Source: Planctomycetota bacterium
Lineage (GTDB): Bacteria > Planctomycetota > UBA1135 > UBA2386
DNA: 64,000 nt
Assembly: GCA_020638695.1 (NCBI GenBank)
Contig: JACKIB010000017.1
Location: 1-64,000 of the forward strand
Reading direction: 5' to 3'
The translations under genes and the position numbers were made by a program. The notes beneath the pieces are model-generated. The model searched no databases, was not told where the DNA came from, and was given only the letters and a program-made list of their open reading frames with translations. Each line of letters opens with the position of its first letter. Position 1 is the first letter of the stretch. Shown in pieces: positions 16,480-24,837 of this stretch.

Positions 16480-17340
16480 TCAGCCGGAGACGACACCGGC
16501 GCGCACCAGCGCCAGCAGCAACGCTCCCGCGATGATGCGGTAGACGCCGAACGGCACGAACGTGTGCCGGCGCAGGAAGCGCACGAACGGCCCGACGACC
16601 AGCAGCGCGCTGAGGAATGCGACCGCGCTGCCGACTGCGAACTCCACCGTGCGCGGACCGCCCGCCAACACCTCGGGCTTGCCGAGCAGCTTGACGCCGC
16701 ACGCGCCGTACAGCAGCGGCAGGCCGACCAGGAACGAGAACTCCGCGGCGACCGTGCGCTGGAAGCCCAACACCAGCGCGCCGGCGATGGTCGCCGCCGA
16801 CCGACTCGTGCCCGGAACCAGTGCCAGGCATTGGAACAAGCCGATGACGAAGGCCTGGCGGAGACTCATCCCCTCCATGGGACGCAGGTCGGCCTCGGTC
16901 TTCCCGGCGCGGCGCTGCCACCATTCGAGCGCGATCAACACCACGCCGCCGACCACCAAGGCCACCGCGACCGTGTAGTTGTTGAACAGATGGCTGTCGA
17001 TCCAATCTTCACACAGCAATCCGATCACCGCCGGCGCGGTCGCCGCAGCGACGATCAGGAACAGCAAGTTGACCTGGCCCGACGGCTGGCGGCGCAGCAG
17101 GGTGCGCAGCGACCCGAGAATGCGCCCGCCGTACAGCACCAGGATCGCGGTGATCGCGCCGAACTGGATGCCGACCTCGAACGCCGGATCAGGCCGCTGG
17201 AACAGCGCCGAGGTGACGATCAGGTGGCCGGTGCTGCTGACCGGCAAGAACTCGGTCAGCCCCTCCACCAACCCCATCACGCTGGCATACCACCAGTCCA
17301 CGTGCGCGGGCGGACCGCCCTGCGCGAGCAACTCGGTCAT
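16480..17340 (-). CDS. uppP: Undecaprenyl-diphosphatase (BacA/UppP)
   Basis: The 286-residue polytopic membrane enzyme dephosphorylates undecaprenyl pyrophosphate so that the carrier can be reused for peptidoglycan and polysaccharide export. Both family signatures are present: EGLTEFLPVSSTGH at 26-39, and PGTSRSAATIAGAL near 176-189 with the catalytic Arg and Ser. About seven or eight hydrophobic helices are visible. It lies 130 bp downstream of ald on the same strand. Its product would also serve the polysaccharide operon at 56-63 kb. Confidence 0.96.
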   Translation of the reverse strand: MTELLAQGGPPAHVDWWYASVMGLVEGLTEFLPVSSTGHLIVTSALFQRPDPAFEVGIQFGAITAILVLYGGRILGSLRTLLRRQPSGQVNLLFLIVAAATAPAVIGLLCEDWIDSHLFNNYTVAVALVVGGVVLIALEWWQRRAGKTEADLRPMEGMSLRQAFVIGLFQCLALVPGTSRSAATIAGALVLGFQRTVAAEFSFLVGLPLLYGACGVKLLGKPEVLAGGPRTVEFAVGSAVAFLSALLVVGPFVRFLRRHTFVPFGVYRIIAGALLLALVRAGVVSG

Positions 17341-17470
17341 CGACGGCTAGGAGTCTGCGCCACAGAAGGGCGATTCAGGAGGTGCGTGGATTTCGGCGCG
17401 GGTCGCCGACCGAGAACGCAGGGCACGCGCAGCCGCACTGGATGACATGGAGCGGAGCAGACTCCGCGGG

Positions 17471-18580
17471 CTACAACACGCTCGCGGGGTCGACACAGGG
17501 CATGCCGAACGCATCGGCCACCCCTTGGTTGGTGACCTTGCCGGCAAGCACGTTCGCCGCGGTGCCGAGCAGCGGGTGGGCTGCCGCCTCTGCGGCCCCC
17601 ATCGTCGCGAGCCGTCGCGCCCACGGTGCCGTGGCGTTGGTAAGCGCGAAGGTGGAGGTACGCGGCACCGCACCGGGCATGTTTGCGACGCAGTAGTGCA
17701 CCACGCCGTCGACCACGAAGGTCGGGTCGGCGTGCGTGGTGGGCCGACACGTCTCGATGCAACCGCCCTGGTCGACCGCGACGTCGACCACCACCGGCCC
17801 GTCGCTCTTCATGATCTTCAGGTCTTCGCGTCGCACCAGCACCGGGGCGCGAGCGCCGCTGCGCAGCACCGCACCGACCACCAGGTCGGCCAGCGGCAGC
17901 TTCTCGCGGATCGCCAGCGGGCTGCTGAACAACGTCGTGACGTTCGGCGGCATGGTGTCGTCGAGGTAGCGCAGCCGCTCGAGGTCGATGTCCATCAGCA
18001 GCACGTTGGCGCCCATTCCGGCCGCCATCTTGGCCGCGTTGGTGCCGACCACGCCGGCGCCGAGGATCATCACGGTCGCCGGGTCGACGCCGGGCACACC
18101 ACCCATCAACAAGCCGCGACCACCGTTGTGCCGCTCGAGGTAGTAGGCACCGACCTGGATAGCCATCCGACCGGCGACCTCGCTCATCGGTGTGAGCAGC
18201 GGCAGACGCTCGTCGACGGTCAACGTCTCGTAGGCGAAACAGTGCGCCCCACTCTCGATCATCGCCTGGGTCAGCGTGCGGTCGGCGGCGAAGTGGAAGT
18301 AGGTGAACAGAACCTGCTCGGGACGGATTAGCCCGTACTCGGCCGGCAGCGGCTCCTTGACCTTGATGATCATGTCCGCCGCGCCGTAGACCTCGGCCGC
18401 GCTGCTGGCGATCCGTGCGCCCGCGTCGACGAACTCCTGGTCGGTGAGCCCGGCGCCGAGCCCCGCACCGCCTTCGACCAGCACTTGGTGTCCGGCTTCG
18501 ACCAACATGTGGGCCATCGCGGGAACCGCACCGATGCGGTTCTCCTGCTGCTTGATCTCCTTGGGAACGCCGATGAGCAT
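17471..18580 (-). CDS. ald: Alanine dehydrogenase
   Basis: The 369-residue protein starts at ATG 18580 (MLIGVPKEIKQQENR), the canonical Ald/PNT N-terminus; the upstream in-frame extension is not family-like. IIKVKEP supplies the substrate lysine and FTYFHFAAD the catalytic histidine. ILGAGVVGTNAAKMAAGMGA is the NAD-binding Rossmann turn. The enzyme reversibly deaminates L-alanine to pyruvate with NAD. The length and full motif set indicate an active, soluble enzyme rather than a transhydrogenase subunit. Confidence 0.96.
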   Translation of the reverse strand: MLIGVPKEIKQQENRIGAVPAMAHMLVEAGHQVLVEGGAGLGAGLTDQEFVDAGARIASSAAEVYGAADMIIKVKEPLPAEYGLIRPEQVLFTYFHFAADRTLTQAMIESGAHCFAYETLTVDERLPLLTPMSEVAGRMAIQVGAYYLERHNGGRGLLMGGVPGVDPATVMILGAGVVGTNAAKMAAGMGANVLLMDIDLERLRYLDDTMPPNVTTLFSSPLAIREKLPLADLVVGAVLRSGARAPVLVRREDLKIMKSDGPVVVDVAVDQGGCIETCRPTTHADPTFVVDGVVHYCVANMPGAVPRTSTFALTNATAPWARRLATMGAAEAAAHPLLGTAANVLAGKVTNQGVADAFGMPCVDPASVL

Positions 18581-18929
18581 GGGGGGCTTCGGGCGGCCTG
18601 ACGCCGCCGTAGAGGGGTTGGGGAGCGGGACTGGGGGCGGCGAGTATAGCGACGCCCCGTCGCGCGAAAACGCCGCGTTCCCGGTCCAGAAAAAGCCGTG
18701 CCCCGCCCCTCGCCTGAGCACCCCGGCCCTGACCGCACCGGCGCACGAGGGGACGACTTGGACGCGCATTTGGCTGCCCACCCTGCTGCACCTGACCCAC
18801 TACGGCGCACCACCCGCCGCGGACGTCGGTTGTCTGCGCAGGCGGGTAGCCCCGCATCGAGGAGCGGTCGCTCGAGGGACCGCTGACGCCACCCGCATGG
18901 TCGTCGCCCCGAGTCACCCGTGCGAGGGC
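18581..18929. other. Non-coding spacer upstream of ald and of the C-gene relic
   Basis: I see no supportable gene here. The stretch holds the presumed ald upstream region on the minus strand. On the plus strand it leads without a clear boundary into the decayed C-family copy that begins near 18930. Confidence 0.5.
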
Positions 18930-19226
18930 AGTGGCGGACAAGCGATCCCCTTCGGGCGGACCTGCTCGGCATCCGTCGCCGGAGCACCCAGCCTGATCGG
19001 CAAGACTGGGGGCTGCGGGTCGGCAGCACTCCACGAACGCCCGGCTACGGCCGCCCGGATGCCCGGCCGCTGCCGTGGATCGGCGCACGACCCGGGCGGG
19101 CGAGCTCGACCTCTGCGCTACGGGCGCTCGCGGGCGCAGACAGTACTCCGACTACATCGCCGTGACGGCCTTCGCCGTTCAGCCGCCGATCCAGGTGTTC
19201 TCGTTCGGCCTCGTCTCCTGCGCGGT
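18930..19226 (+). pseudogene. Decayed 3' fragment of a cassette-C gene
   Basis: The DNA closely follows positions about 13057-13350 of the frameshifted C gene. Shared blocks include GTGGCGGACAAGCGATCCCC, CTGATCGGC or CTGATCGGA, GGGGGCTGCG, GTCGGCAGCACT or ATCGGCAGCACT, CTACGGCCGCCCGGATGCCC, and TTCAGCCGCCGATCCA. Several small deletions and substitutions break every frame. The 5' half (signal peptide onward) and the A and B partners are absent. This is the remnant of a third copy, nearer to cassette 1 than to cassette 2. It lies upstream of the LamG gene on the same strand and encodes nothing now. Confidence 0.75.
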
Positions 19227-19374
19227 GCAGAATCACGCCTCCGGAATCCGAGCAGGCGCGGCGTGCATCTCCGTCGGGCGGACTTCGGTCGCTCGACGAA
19301 CCCGGCACCGCCTCGCGCAGCCCGGCCACCCGAGTTGGGGATAGGATGAGACGAACCCCGAGCCATCTCGCACC

Positions 19375-20475
19375 ATGAACTCCCCCCGCCTCCTCGCCGC
19401 CGCGATCCTGTCCCTTTCCACCCTGCCCGCCCAGGACATCCTGCACTACAAGTTCGAAGCCGGCTGCGGCAACGAGGTGGTCAACTACGCGGTGGGTGCG
19501 TTCGGCAACGGCACCCTCACCACCACCCTTCCCTCGACCAGCTCACCGTGGACCGGTGGTCGTTGGGGGAACGCGATGGCCGGCACGACGACCAGCGGTC
19601 AGACCTACGTCACCACCGGCTGGAACCTCGGCGCGTTCACCGGCTCGTTCTCGGTGTCGATGTGGATCCGCAACAACACCGGCAACGCGTCGACCATCGG
19701 GTTCGGCTACCTGTTCGGCGCCACCGGCAGCAACTTCCGCTGTTTCACGGGGAGTTCCGGCAAGCTGTTCGTCAGTGGCTGGGGTGGATCACAGAACCTG
19801 GTGAACGCCAACGACCTGACCACCCTGCTCAACGCCGGATTCGTGCACGTTGCGCTGGTGGTCGATTCCACCAAAGCCACGGCTACCTACTACATCAACG
19901 GAGTGGCCGACACGCCGATCGCGTTGACTGGCTCGGTCTCGTTCAGCGGGACCGACTTCAGCATCGGCCGCTATTCGACCAGCACCCCGTCGCCGCTCGA
20001 CTTCGACGAATTCCTGTTCACGCGTCGCGTGCTCACCGCCGCGGAGGTCCAGTTGCTGGCACAGGCGCCGCAAGCCGGCGCCGGGCGCTACGGCACAGGC
20101 AACGCCGGCACGCTGGTGCCGTCCGGCGGTCGCCCCTCGTTCGGCAACGTGCTGTTCCAGATGGCGATCAGCGACAGCGCTTCGCAGTCGTTCCTGCTGT
20201 TCCTCGGCAGCAACCGCTGCACGATCTTCGGCAACGTCGCGCTACCGATCGATCTGGGCAAGGTGATCCCGCAGTTCAGCGGGGTCAACGCCTACACCGA
20301 CACCAACCTGGCTCGCGTCGTGGGAGCGCTGAACGCGGGCGGCGCGACCCTCGGACTGCCGGTCCCCAACCTACCGGCGCTTGCTGGTTATCACCTCTAC
20401 TGGCAGGCGTACACGATCACGTCGTCGAACACGCTGCGTGGCACCAACGCGGTAGCGCTGGGGCTCGGCATCTGA
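19375..20475 (+). CDS. Secreted LamG-domain (concanavalin-like) protein
   Basis: The 366-residue protein starts with a short signal peptide (LLAAAILSLSTLPAQ). Residues of about 22-230 form a LamG/concanavalin-type jelly-roll: LHYKFEAGCGNEVVNYA, SFSVSMWIRNNTG, HVALVVDSTKATATYYINGV and DFDEFLFTRRVLTAAEV are the classic strand motifs. The last 130 residues (from YGTGNAGT onward) make a second beta domain with an LPIDLG segment, common at the C-termini of secreted proteins in planctomycete-like genomes. It probably binds carbohydrate or surface polymer outside the cell; the ligand is unknown. No enzyme domain is attached. Confidence 0.82.
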   Translation: MNSPRLLAAAILSLSTLPAQDILHYKFEAGCGNEVVNYAVGAFGNGTLTTTLPSTSSPWTGGRWGNAMAGTTTSGQTYVTTGWNLGAFTGSFSVSMWIRNNTGNASTIGFGYLFGATGSNFRCFTGSSGKLFVSGWGGSQNLVNANDLTTLLNAGFVHVALVVDSTKATATYYINGVADTPIALTGSVSFSGTDFSIGRYSTSTPSPLDFDEFLFTRRVLTAAEVQLLAQAPQAGAGRYGTGNAGTLVPSGGRPSFGNVLFQMAISDSASQSFLLFLGSNRCTIFGNVALPIDLGKVIPQFSGVNAYTDTNLARVVGALNAGGATLGLPVPNLPALAGYHLYWQAYTITSSNTLRGTNAVALGLGI

Positions 20476-20526
20476 GGTTGCAGCTGCGGACTCGGTCGCG
20501 GGCGATGCCCGTGAGCAATGGCTCGC

Positions 20527-21711
20527 CTACGCTGCCGAGGGGTCGCGCGGCAGCGCGCGCGGCCGCATCCGCAGCACCGTAGTGTCGAGCAACGCGTGCT
20601 CGGCTTGCGACAGGGTGGGCAGCGCGTAGAACTCCAAGTGCAGCGCCCCGTCGCGCAGCGCCACCGACGGCGCGGGAGTCTGGAGGACGTACGGCTCACG
20701 GCGCAGGTATTGATCCAGCAGCTCGACCAAGCCAGCCAGCGTCGCGTGGTCCTCGATCGGTAGCGCGAGCCGGTGTTGCACCGGGCGTTGCACTCCTGTG
20801 GGCAACTCGACCGGCGCGCGGGACCCCGGCATGACTGCAGTCGGCGGTTGCGGCGTGGCAGCCGGAAGCACGTCCACCGCACCCGATCTCGACCCGAGGT
20901 CGGGGGGGCGAGCGTGGTATTCGATCTCCGGCACACGGCTGCCGAGCCGCCCCGGCCAGAACACCACGAGCAGCACCAGTCCGAGCAACGCCACCGCGAG
21001 GAAGGTCACCAGCACCTGGTTGAGGTCGATGTTGCCCCAACCATTGGTCGAACCACGTCGCGGCGACTCCTTCGGCGGGGGACCGGCACCCGGGCCAACC
21101 GCGCCGTCGCGCTTGCCTGCGGCCGAGCCGTCCCCGGCGCCACTGCGGCTCGCGTCCCCGGACCCGGCCTTGCCATCGCCCGAACCTGCCCCGCGTTCGG
21201 CGGGCTCGGGTTTGCGTGCGTCGGACTGTCCCCGGCCCTTGCCCGACCCGAGCAGCGACTTGAGGAGTGCGTCCAGCCGGCTGGTCGACGCCTCGAGCGC
21301 GCGCACCATGAGTTCGCGGTCGGCCGCGTGCTTGTCCCGCTGCGCTGCCATCTCGCGTTCCATCGTGGCGACCCGAGTACGCAGTCCGGCGAGTTCCGCT
21401 GCCGCCGGCTTGGCGACCGCGCCCTCGGTGAGCGTCGCCAACCGCCGCACTTCACCAGCGAGCTGCGCCCATCGCGTGCGCTCGGCCGCGTGCTGGTCGG
21501 CCATCGACGCAAGCGCCTGTTCGAACGGTTGCAGGGCCGTCCGCAGCTCAGCGGCACTCGGACCCTGCCGGCCAGCCAACTGCTCGAGCACGGTGCTCAG
21601 CTTGGCATCGACCCGCGATAGCTCGTTGGTTGCGTCCCGCTTCTCGCAACCTGCCACCAGCACGACTGCCATGGCCATCGACGGCCGCAGCAAGGCGATC
21701 CAGCGCGCCAT
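20527..21711 (-). CDS. Coiled-coil protein with a lipobox-like N-terminus and an internal membrane helix
   Basis: The 394-residue protein starts at ATG 21711, which overlaps the stop of the preceding gene (TGATG). VVLVAGC gives a possible lipobox Cys22. Residues of about 30-155 are heptad-rich coiled coil, followed by a Gly/Ser/Lys/Asp low-complexity linker (155-222). A strong membrane helix lies at about 233-252 (VLVTFLAVALLGLVLLVVFW). The C-terminal 140 residues are soluble. A lipid anchor and an internal helix together are unusual and would place the coiled coil in the periplasm and the tail in the cytoplasm. No family recognised. Confidence 0.65.
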   Translation of the reverse strand: MARWIALLRPSMAMAVVLVAGCEKRDATNELSRVDAKLSTVLEQLAGRQGPSAAELRTALQPFEQALASMADQHAAERTRWAQLAGEVRRLATLTEGAVAKPAAAELAGLRTRVATMEREMAAQRDKHAADRELMVRALEASTSRLDALLKSLLGSGKGRGQSDARKPEPAERGAGSGDGKAGSGDASRSGAGDGSAAGKRDGAVGPGAGPPPKESPRRGSTNGWGNIDLNQVLVTFLAVALLGLVLLVVFWPGRLGSRVPEIEYHARPPDLGSRSGAVDVLPAATPQPPTAVMPGSRAPVELPTGVQRPVQHRLALPIEDHATLAGLVELLDQYLRREPYVLQTPAPSVALRDGALHLEFYALPTLSQAEHALLDTTVLRMRPRALPRDPSAA

Positions 21712-22376
21712 CAAGCCGACTTCCGCGGCAGCGCTCGAATCCGTTCGTCCACCCGCTCGGGTGCGCCGAAGCACAGCCGACGGGGAGCGGTGACGATCTG
21801 CCCGTCTACCTCGCGGATATCGCGCTCGCGGACGCTGACCGTCAGCTCCTCGGGAGTGATCGTGTGCAGGGTCTGGTTCCACAGGACAACCGGAATGAGT
21901 GCCACGGTATCCGCAGCGACCTCACGCCGCGACAACCAGAACGAGCTCTCCGTGTCGTGCACGTAGCCCCCCAGCTCACCCTCCCCCAGCCACGACGTCT
22001 TGAGCTCCTTGGGCACCACCTCCAGCAGTGGCTCGCGCCGGCCATCCGGCCGCACCCACAACAACCGATGCGGCATCGGAACCGTGACGTAGCCTCGTAG
22101 CCGCCCTTCGGGCGCGAGCGTCAGCCGGTCGAGCACTCGCACCCGAACCCGGTAGTCCGGCGCCCGCACCGCCAGCTCGAGCTCCCCCCGCCGAGGCAGC
22201 CCCACGAAGTTCCGCCGTGGCAGCCCCTCGGCGTCGGGTTGCGGAACCAGCACGCACAAGCCACCGCGATGGTGCTCCAGGCGCAGCTCGAGCGACCCCT
22301 TGCGCAGGTCGGCAGACTCGCCGACCGCGGGGATCGGCACGCGGATGCGCAGCAGATTGGGTTGCAGCTCGGTCAT
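21711..22376 (-). CDS. Conserved protein, possibly DUF432-like, coupled to the coiled-coil protein
   Basis: The 221-residue protein (start at MTELQP, 22376) is beta-rich with Arg/Glu-rich surfaces and no signal peptide or membrane helix. Segments such as YVTVPMPHRLLWVRPDG and LKTSWLGEGELGGYVHDTES recall DUF432-type proteins, but this is pattern memory and not a search result. It overlaps the downstream coiled-coil gene in TGATG, indicating coupled translation and a probable joint function at the membrane. The upstream region runs toward the tRNA gene on the other strand. Confidence 0.55.
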   Translation of the reverse strand: MTELQPNLLRIRVPIPAVGESADLRKGSLELRLEHHRGGLCVLVPQPDAEGLPRRNFVGLPRRGELELAVRAPDYRVRVRVLDRLTLAPEGRLRGYVTVPMPHRLLWVRPDGRREPLLEVVPKELKTSWLGEGELGGYVHDTESSFWLSRREVAADTVALIPVVLWNQTLHTITPEELTVSVRERDIREVDGQIVTAPRRLCFGAPERVDERIRALPRKSA

Positions 22377-22526
22377 GACGCGGCACACCCGGACAGGAAA
22401 CCGCCGGAAGAGTGTAGCCGATCGATCCGCGGGCCGGGTGCTCCGGCTGCGAGTCGACGCGGGAAGCCCGAAGGAAATGCTTGCGCAGGCACGACCTGCG
22501 GGTCTATAAGGTGGGCCCCCAAGCGG

Positions 22527-22603
22527 GGGCGATTAGCTCAGTTGGCTAGAGCACTAGCTCGACAAGCTAGGGGTCACTGGTTCGAGTCCAGTATCGCCCA
22601 CCA
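22527..22603 (+). tRNA. tRNA-Val (anticodon GAC), CCA encoded
   Basis: The cloverleaf is complete: acceptor GGGCGAT (22527-22533) pairs with ATCGCCC (22593-22599), followed by A73 and genome-encoded CCA. The anticodon stem CTAGC/GCTAG encloses the loop TCGACAA, giving anticodon GAC at 22561-22563. The T-arm is ACTGG-TTCGAGT-CCAGT. In this fold position 33 is C instead of the near-universal U. The gene is followed at once by the element-like region with an integrase relic, so its 3' end is a plausible former attachment site. Confidence 0.93.
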
Positions 22604-22617
22604 CCACAAGGTGTTGT

Positions 22618-22688
22618 CGATGGCGCATTTGCGCCAACCTGCCGGAGGCGGGCAGCGCGACGGAATCGCTGAGGAGAGTGGATAGTCC
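22618..22688. repeat. Left copy of a 71-bp imperfect direct repeat
   Basis: This copy aligns without gaps to 24655-24725 with 52 of 71 identical positions by my count. The core shared string is GCGCCAACCTGCC, and GGCAGCGCGACG and GTGGAT are also shared. It starts 15 bp after the tRNA-Val CCA. The two copies bracket the integrase relic and the ATPase gene. Confidence 0.7.
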
Positions 22689-22769
22689 ACAACTCATCGA
22701 GGTTCTATCGCGATGCCAAGGTATCCGCGATGGAAAGACCGCACCGCGGTCGCCGAGGAGGTGGGCAAC

Positions 22770-23139
22770 ACTCCCCACTTGCAGCCGATGATGCGCGACA
22801 TCGGCGAGTTGCTCCGGGACCGGCGCGCGACCGAGCGAGATCCTCGGGCTGCGATCCCGCGACATCGACCGGAGCGGCCCCGTGTGGTCGGCGCGACTCA
22901 CCGCGCACAAGACCGGACGCCAAGGTCGCGCGCAGCAGGCGCTCGGTCCTTGCGCGCAGGAGGCGCTGCGCCGGCGCCTTGGTCACGTGCCGAAGCCCTC
23001 GGCAGACGAGCGAGTCACGGCAACGCTGTGGTCGACCTCGCAGCCGGACTTCCGCATCACGGCCGGCAGCGCCCACCACAGGAAGCCGATCGACGCGCTT
23101 TCCGTCGGGGACGGGCACGCGAACAACGTCCGCGGGTAG
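22770..23139 (+). pseudogene. Decayed tyrosine recombinase (phage-type integrase)
   Basis: The frame from about 22837 reads EILGLRSRDIDRSGPVW, then HKTGRQGR and LGPCAQEALRRRL. This matches the mid-catalytic part of bacterial tyrosine recombinases (the E-x-x-x-L region, a D-I-D-R-S-G-x-V-W turn and the H-K-T box). A preceding block in another frame (RDIGELLRDRRA) looks like the end of the upstream helix. The C-terminal HxxR/Y box is missing and the frame is interrupted, so no enzyme is made. Its position immediately downstream of tRNA-Val is the classic site for integrative elements. The spacer between it and the ATPase gene (23140-23445) has no further gene. Confidence 0.65.
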
Positions 23140-23393
23140 CGGCGAGTAGGTTCATGCTCCCCGCGCCGTGAGGATGGCCCCGCGATCCAGGGTGCCTGGG
23201 GAGCTGATTCCCGCGGGCTGAGTCGCTGAGGACTCGGCTACGCGGCCGCGAGCCGGGAAGCACGTCGCGGAGGCACGCGAACGGGTCGGTCCTTTGGAGC
23301 CAGCCGCTGACGACGACCGAGTCGATCGTCGTCGCGCTCGAGCGCCCTCGTCGCTGCGCCCGCGCTGCGCGGTACGCATGCCGGCTGCTTCGG

Positions 23394-23422
23394 TACAATT
23401 TGTAAATCCCATTGCCAATTTG
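23394..23422 (+). promoter_or_regulatory. AT-rich promoter-like patch before the ATPase gene
   Basis: TACAAT at 23394-23399 is a good -10 match in an otherwise GC-rich region, but I see no convincing -35. It overlaps the first of two direct CAATTTG repeats (23396 and 23416, 20 bp apart) and an ATTTGTAAAT palindrome, which could bind a regulator. Weak evidence. Confidence 0.35.
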
Positions 23423-23445
23423 CACCCACCCACTACTCTCCTGGA

Positions 23446-24618
23446 GTGATCCCCCGCCTGATCGAAAAGCGCGCCCGACGACTCGCCCGCGACAACCCGG
23501 TGCTCGTCCTGACCGGCCCGCGGCAGTCCGGGAAGACGACATTCGGGCGCACCACTTGGCCCAAGCTACCCTACGTCAACCTCGAAGCCCCAGATCACCA
23601 GCGATTCGCGGCCGACGATCCGCGCGCCTTCCTCGATCAGTTCGGCAGGGGCGCCATCCTCGACGAGATCCAGAACGTCCCCGAGCTCACCTCGTACCTG
23701 CAACCGGTCGTCGACGAAGCACCAGAATCCACGCGGTTCATCCTGACCGGGTCGCAGAACTTCACCGTTCGCGAGCGCGTGAGCCAGTCTCTCGCCGGGC
23801 GCGCCGCAATGATCGAATTGATGCCGTGCGAGTGGACCGAGCTGCAGAAGTTCGATCGCTCGCCGACCGAGCTGTATGACGTGATGTTTGCCGGCGGCTA
23901 TCCGCGGATCCACGACAAGCGTCTGCGGCCCAACGAGTGGATTGGGTCCTACATCGCGAACTACGTCGAGCGCGATGTCCGGCAGATCCTCAATGTCTCC
24001 GATCTGGTGACGTTCCAGACCTTCCTCAGGTTGTGCGCCGGACGGAGCGGCCAGCTCCTGAACCTCTCCGGTCTCGGCGCGGACTGCGGGATCAGCCACA
24101 ACACCGCCAAGGCATGGCTCTCGGTCCTCGAAGCGAGCTACATCGTGTTCCGGCTCGCGCCCTGGTTCCGGAACCACGACAAGACCCTGACGAAGTCGCC
24201 CAAGCTCTATTTCTACGACAGCGGTGTGTTGTGCTACTTGCTCGGCATCCGCGAGCCCGGACAGATCCCTACGCACCCACTCCGCGGCGCGGTCTTCGAG
24301 ACTTGGATCGCATCCGAGGTGATGAAGTCGCGACACCACGCCGGCGATACCCGCGGTGTGCGGTTCTATCGCAACCGCAAGGGCCTCGAGGTCGACCTCG
24401 TGCTCGAAGACGGGGAACGCACACGGCTGGTGGAAATCAAGTCCGCGCAGACCGTCGCGGCGGACTTCTTCGACGCACTGCGGTCGGTGGACCGGGCGAT
24501 GCCCGGGGGGGCGAGGGAGCTGATCCTCGTCTACGGGGGCGACGAGAACCAGACCAGGAGCGACGTCACGGTTCGGTCCTGGACTCGCGTCGACCGACTC
24601 CGGCCGACCGGTCGCTGA
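23446..24618 (+). CDS. AAA_14 ATPase with C-terminal DUF4143 domain
   Basis: The 390-residue protein starts at GTG 23446. GPRQSGKTT at 24-32 is the Walker A motif and GAILDEIQN near 69-77 is Walker B; LTGSQNF is the sensor-1 region. The C-terminal half has the DUF4143 pattern (WFRNHDKTL, LYFYDSGVLCYLLG) and ends with a PD-(D/E)xK-like ExD...VEIKS arrangement (GLEVDLVLEDG, LVEIKSA), as in many such proteins. These ATPases are frequent in mobile and accessory regions and their role is unsettled; helper or defence roles have been proposed. GGAG directly abuts the GTG, so initiation may be leaderless. It is the only intact gene in the tRNA-linked island. Confidence 0.9.
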   Translation: MIPRLIEKRARRLARDNPVLVLTGPRQSGKTTFGRTTWPKLPYVNLEAPDHQRFAADDPRAFLDQFGRGAILDEIQNVPELTSYLQPVVDEAPESTRFILTGSQNFTVRERVSQSLAGRAAMIELMPCEWTELQKFDRSPTELYDVMFAGGYPRIHDKRLRPNEWIGSYIANYVERDVRQILNVSDLVTFQTFLRLCAGRSGQLLNLSGLGADCGISHNTAKAWLSVLEASYIVFRLAPWFRNHDKTLTKSPKLYFYDSGVLCYLLGIREPGQIPTHPLRGAVFETWIASEVMKSRHHAGDTRGVRFYRNRKGLEVDLVLEDGERTRLVEIKSAQTVAADFFDALRSVDRAMPGGARELILVYGGDENQTRSDVTVRSWTRVDRLRPTGR

Positions 24619-24654
24619 CCATCGGAGCCGCGGATGTTGATCGCCCGACCCTTT

Positions 24655-24725
24655 CGATGCTGCACGTGCGCCAACCTGCCACAAGTCGGCAGCGCGACGA
24701 GCTCGGTTCGAGGTGTGGATCGTCC
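24655..24725. repeat. Right copy of the 71-bp imperfect direct repeat
   Basis: This copy is collinear with 22618-22688 (see there for shared strings) and lies 37 bp after the ATPase stop. Together the copies delimit about 2.1 kb, the likely extent of the inserted segment. The 220-bp gap at 24619-24837 contains nothing else recognisable. Confidence 0.7.
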
Positions 24726-24837
24726 AAGAAAAAGCGATTTGCATGGTCAGCACGGCGCGTCGATTCTCGCTGCTGCCTGTGGGGCGCGACCTGCACGACT
24801 CATCCCGTGCGGAAGCGTCGCACCCCGAGGTGAACCC

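Noticed and set aside
14580..16535. Long open frame of 651 codons on the plus strand
   Set aside because: It runs across three real genes in another frame, is Arg/Gly/Pro-rich and has no coherent fold; it is an effect of high GC.
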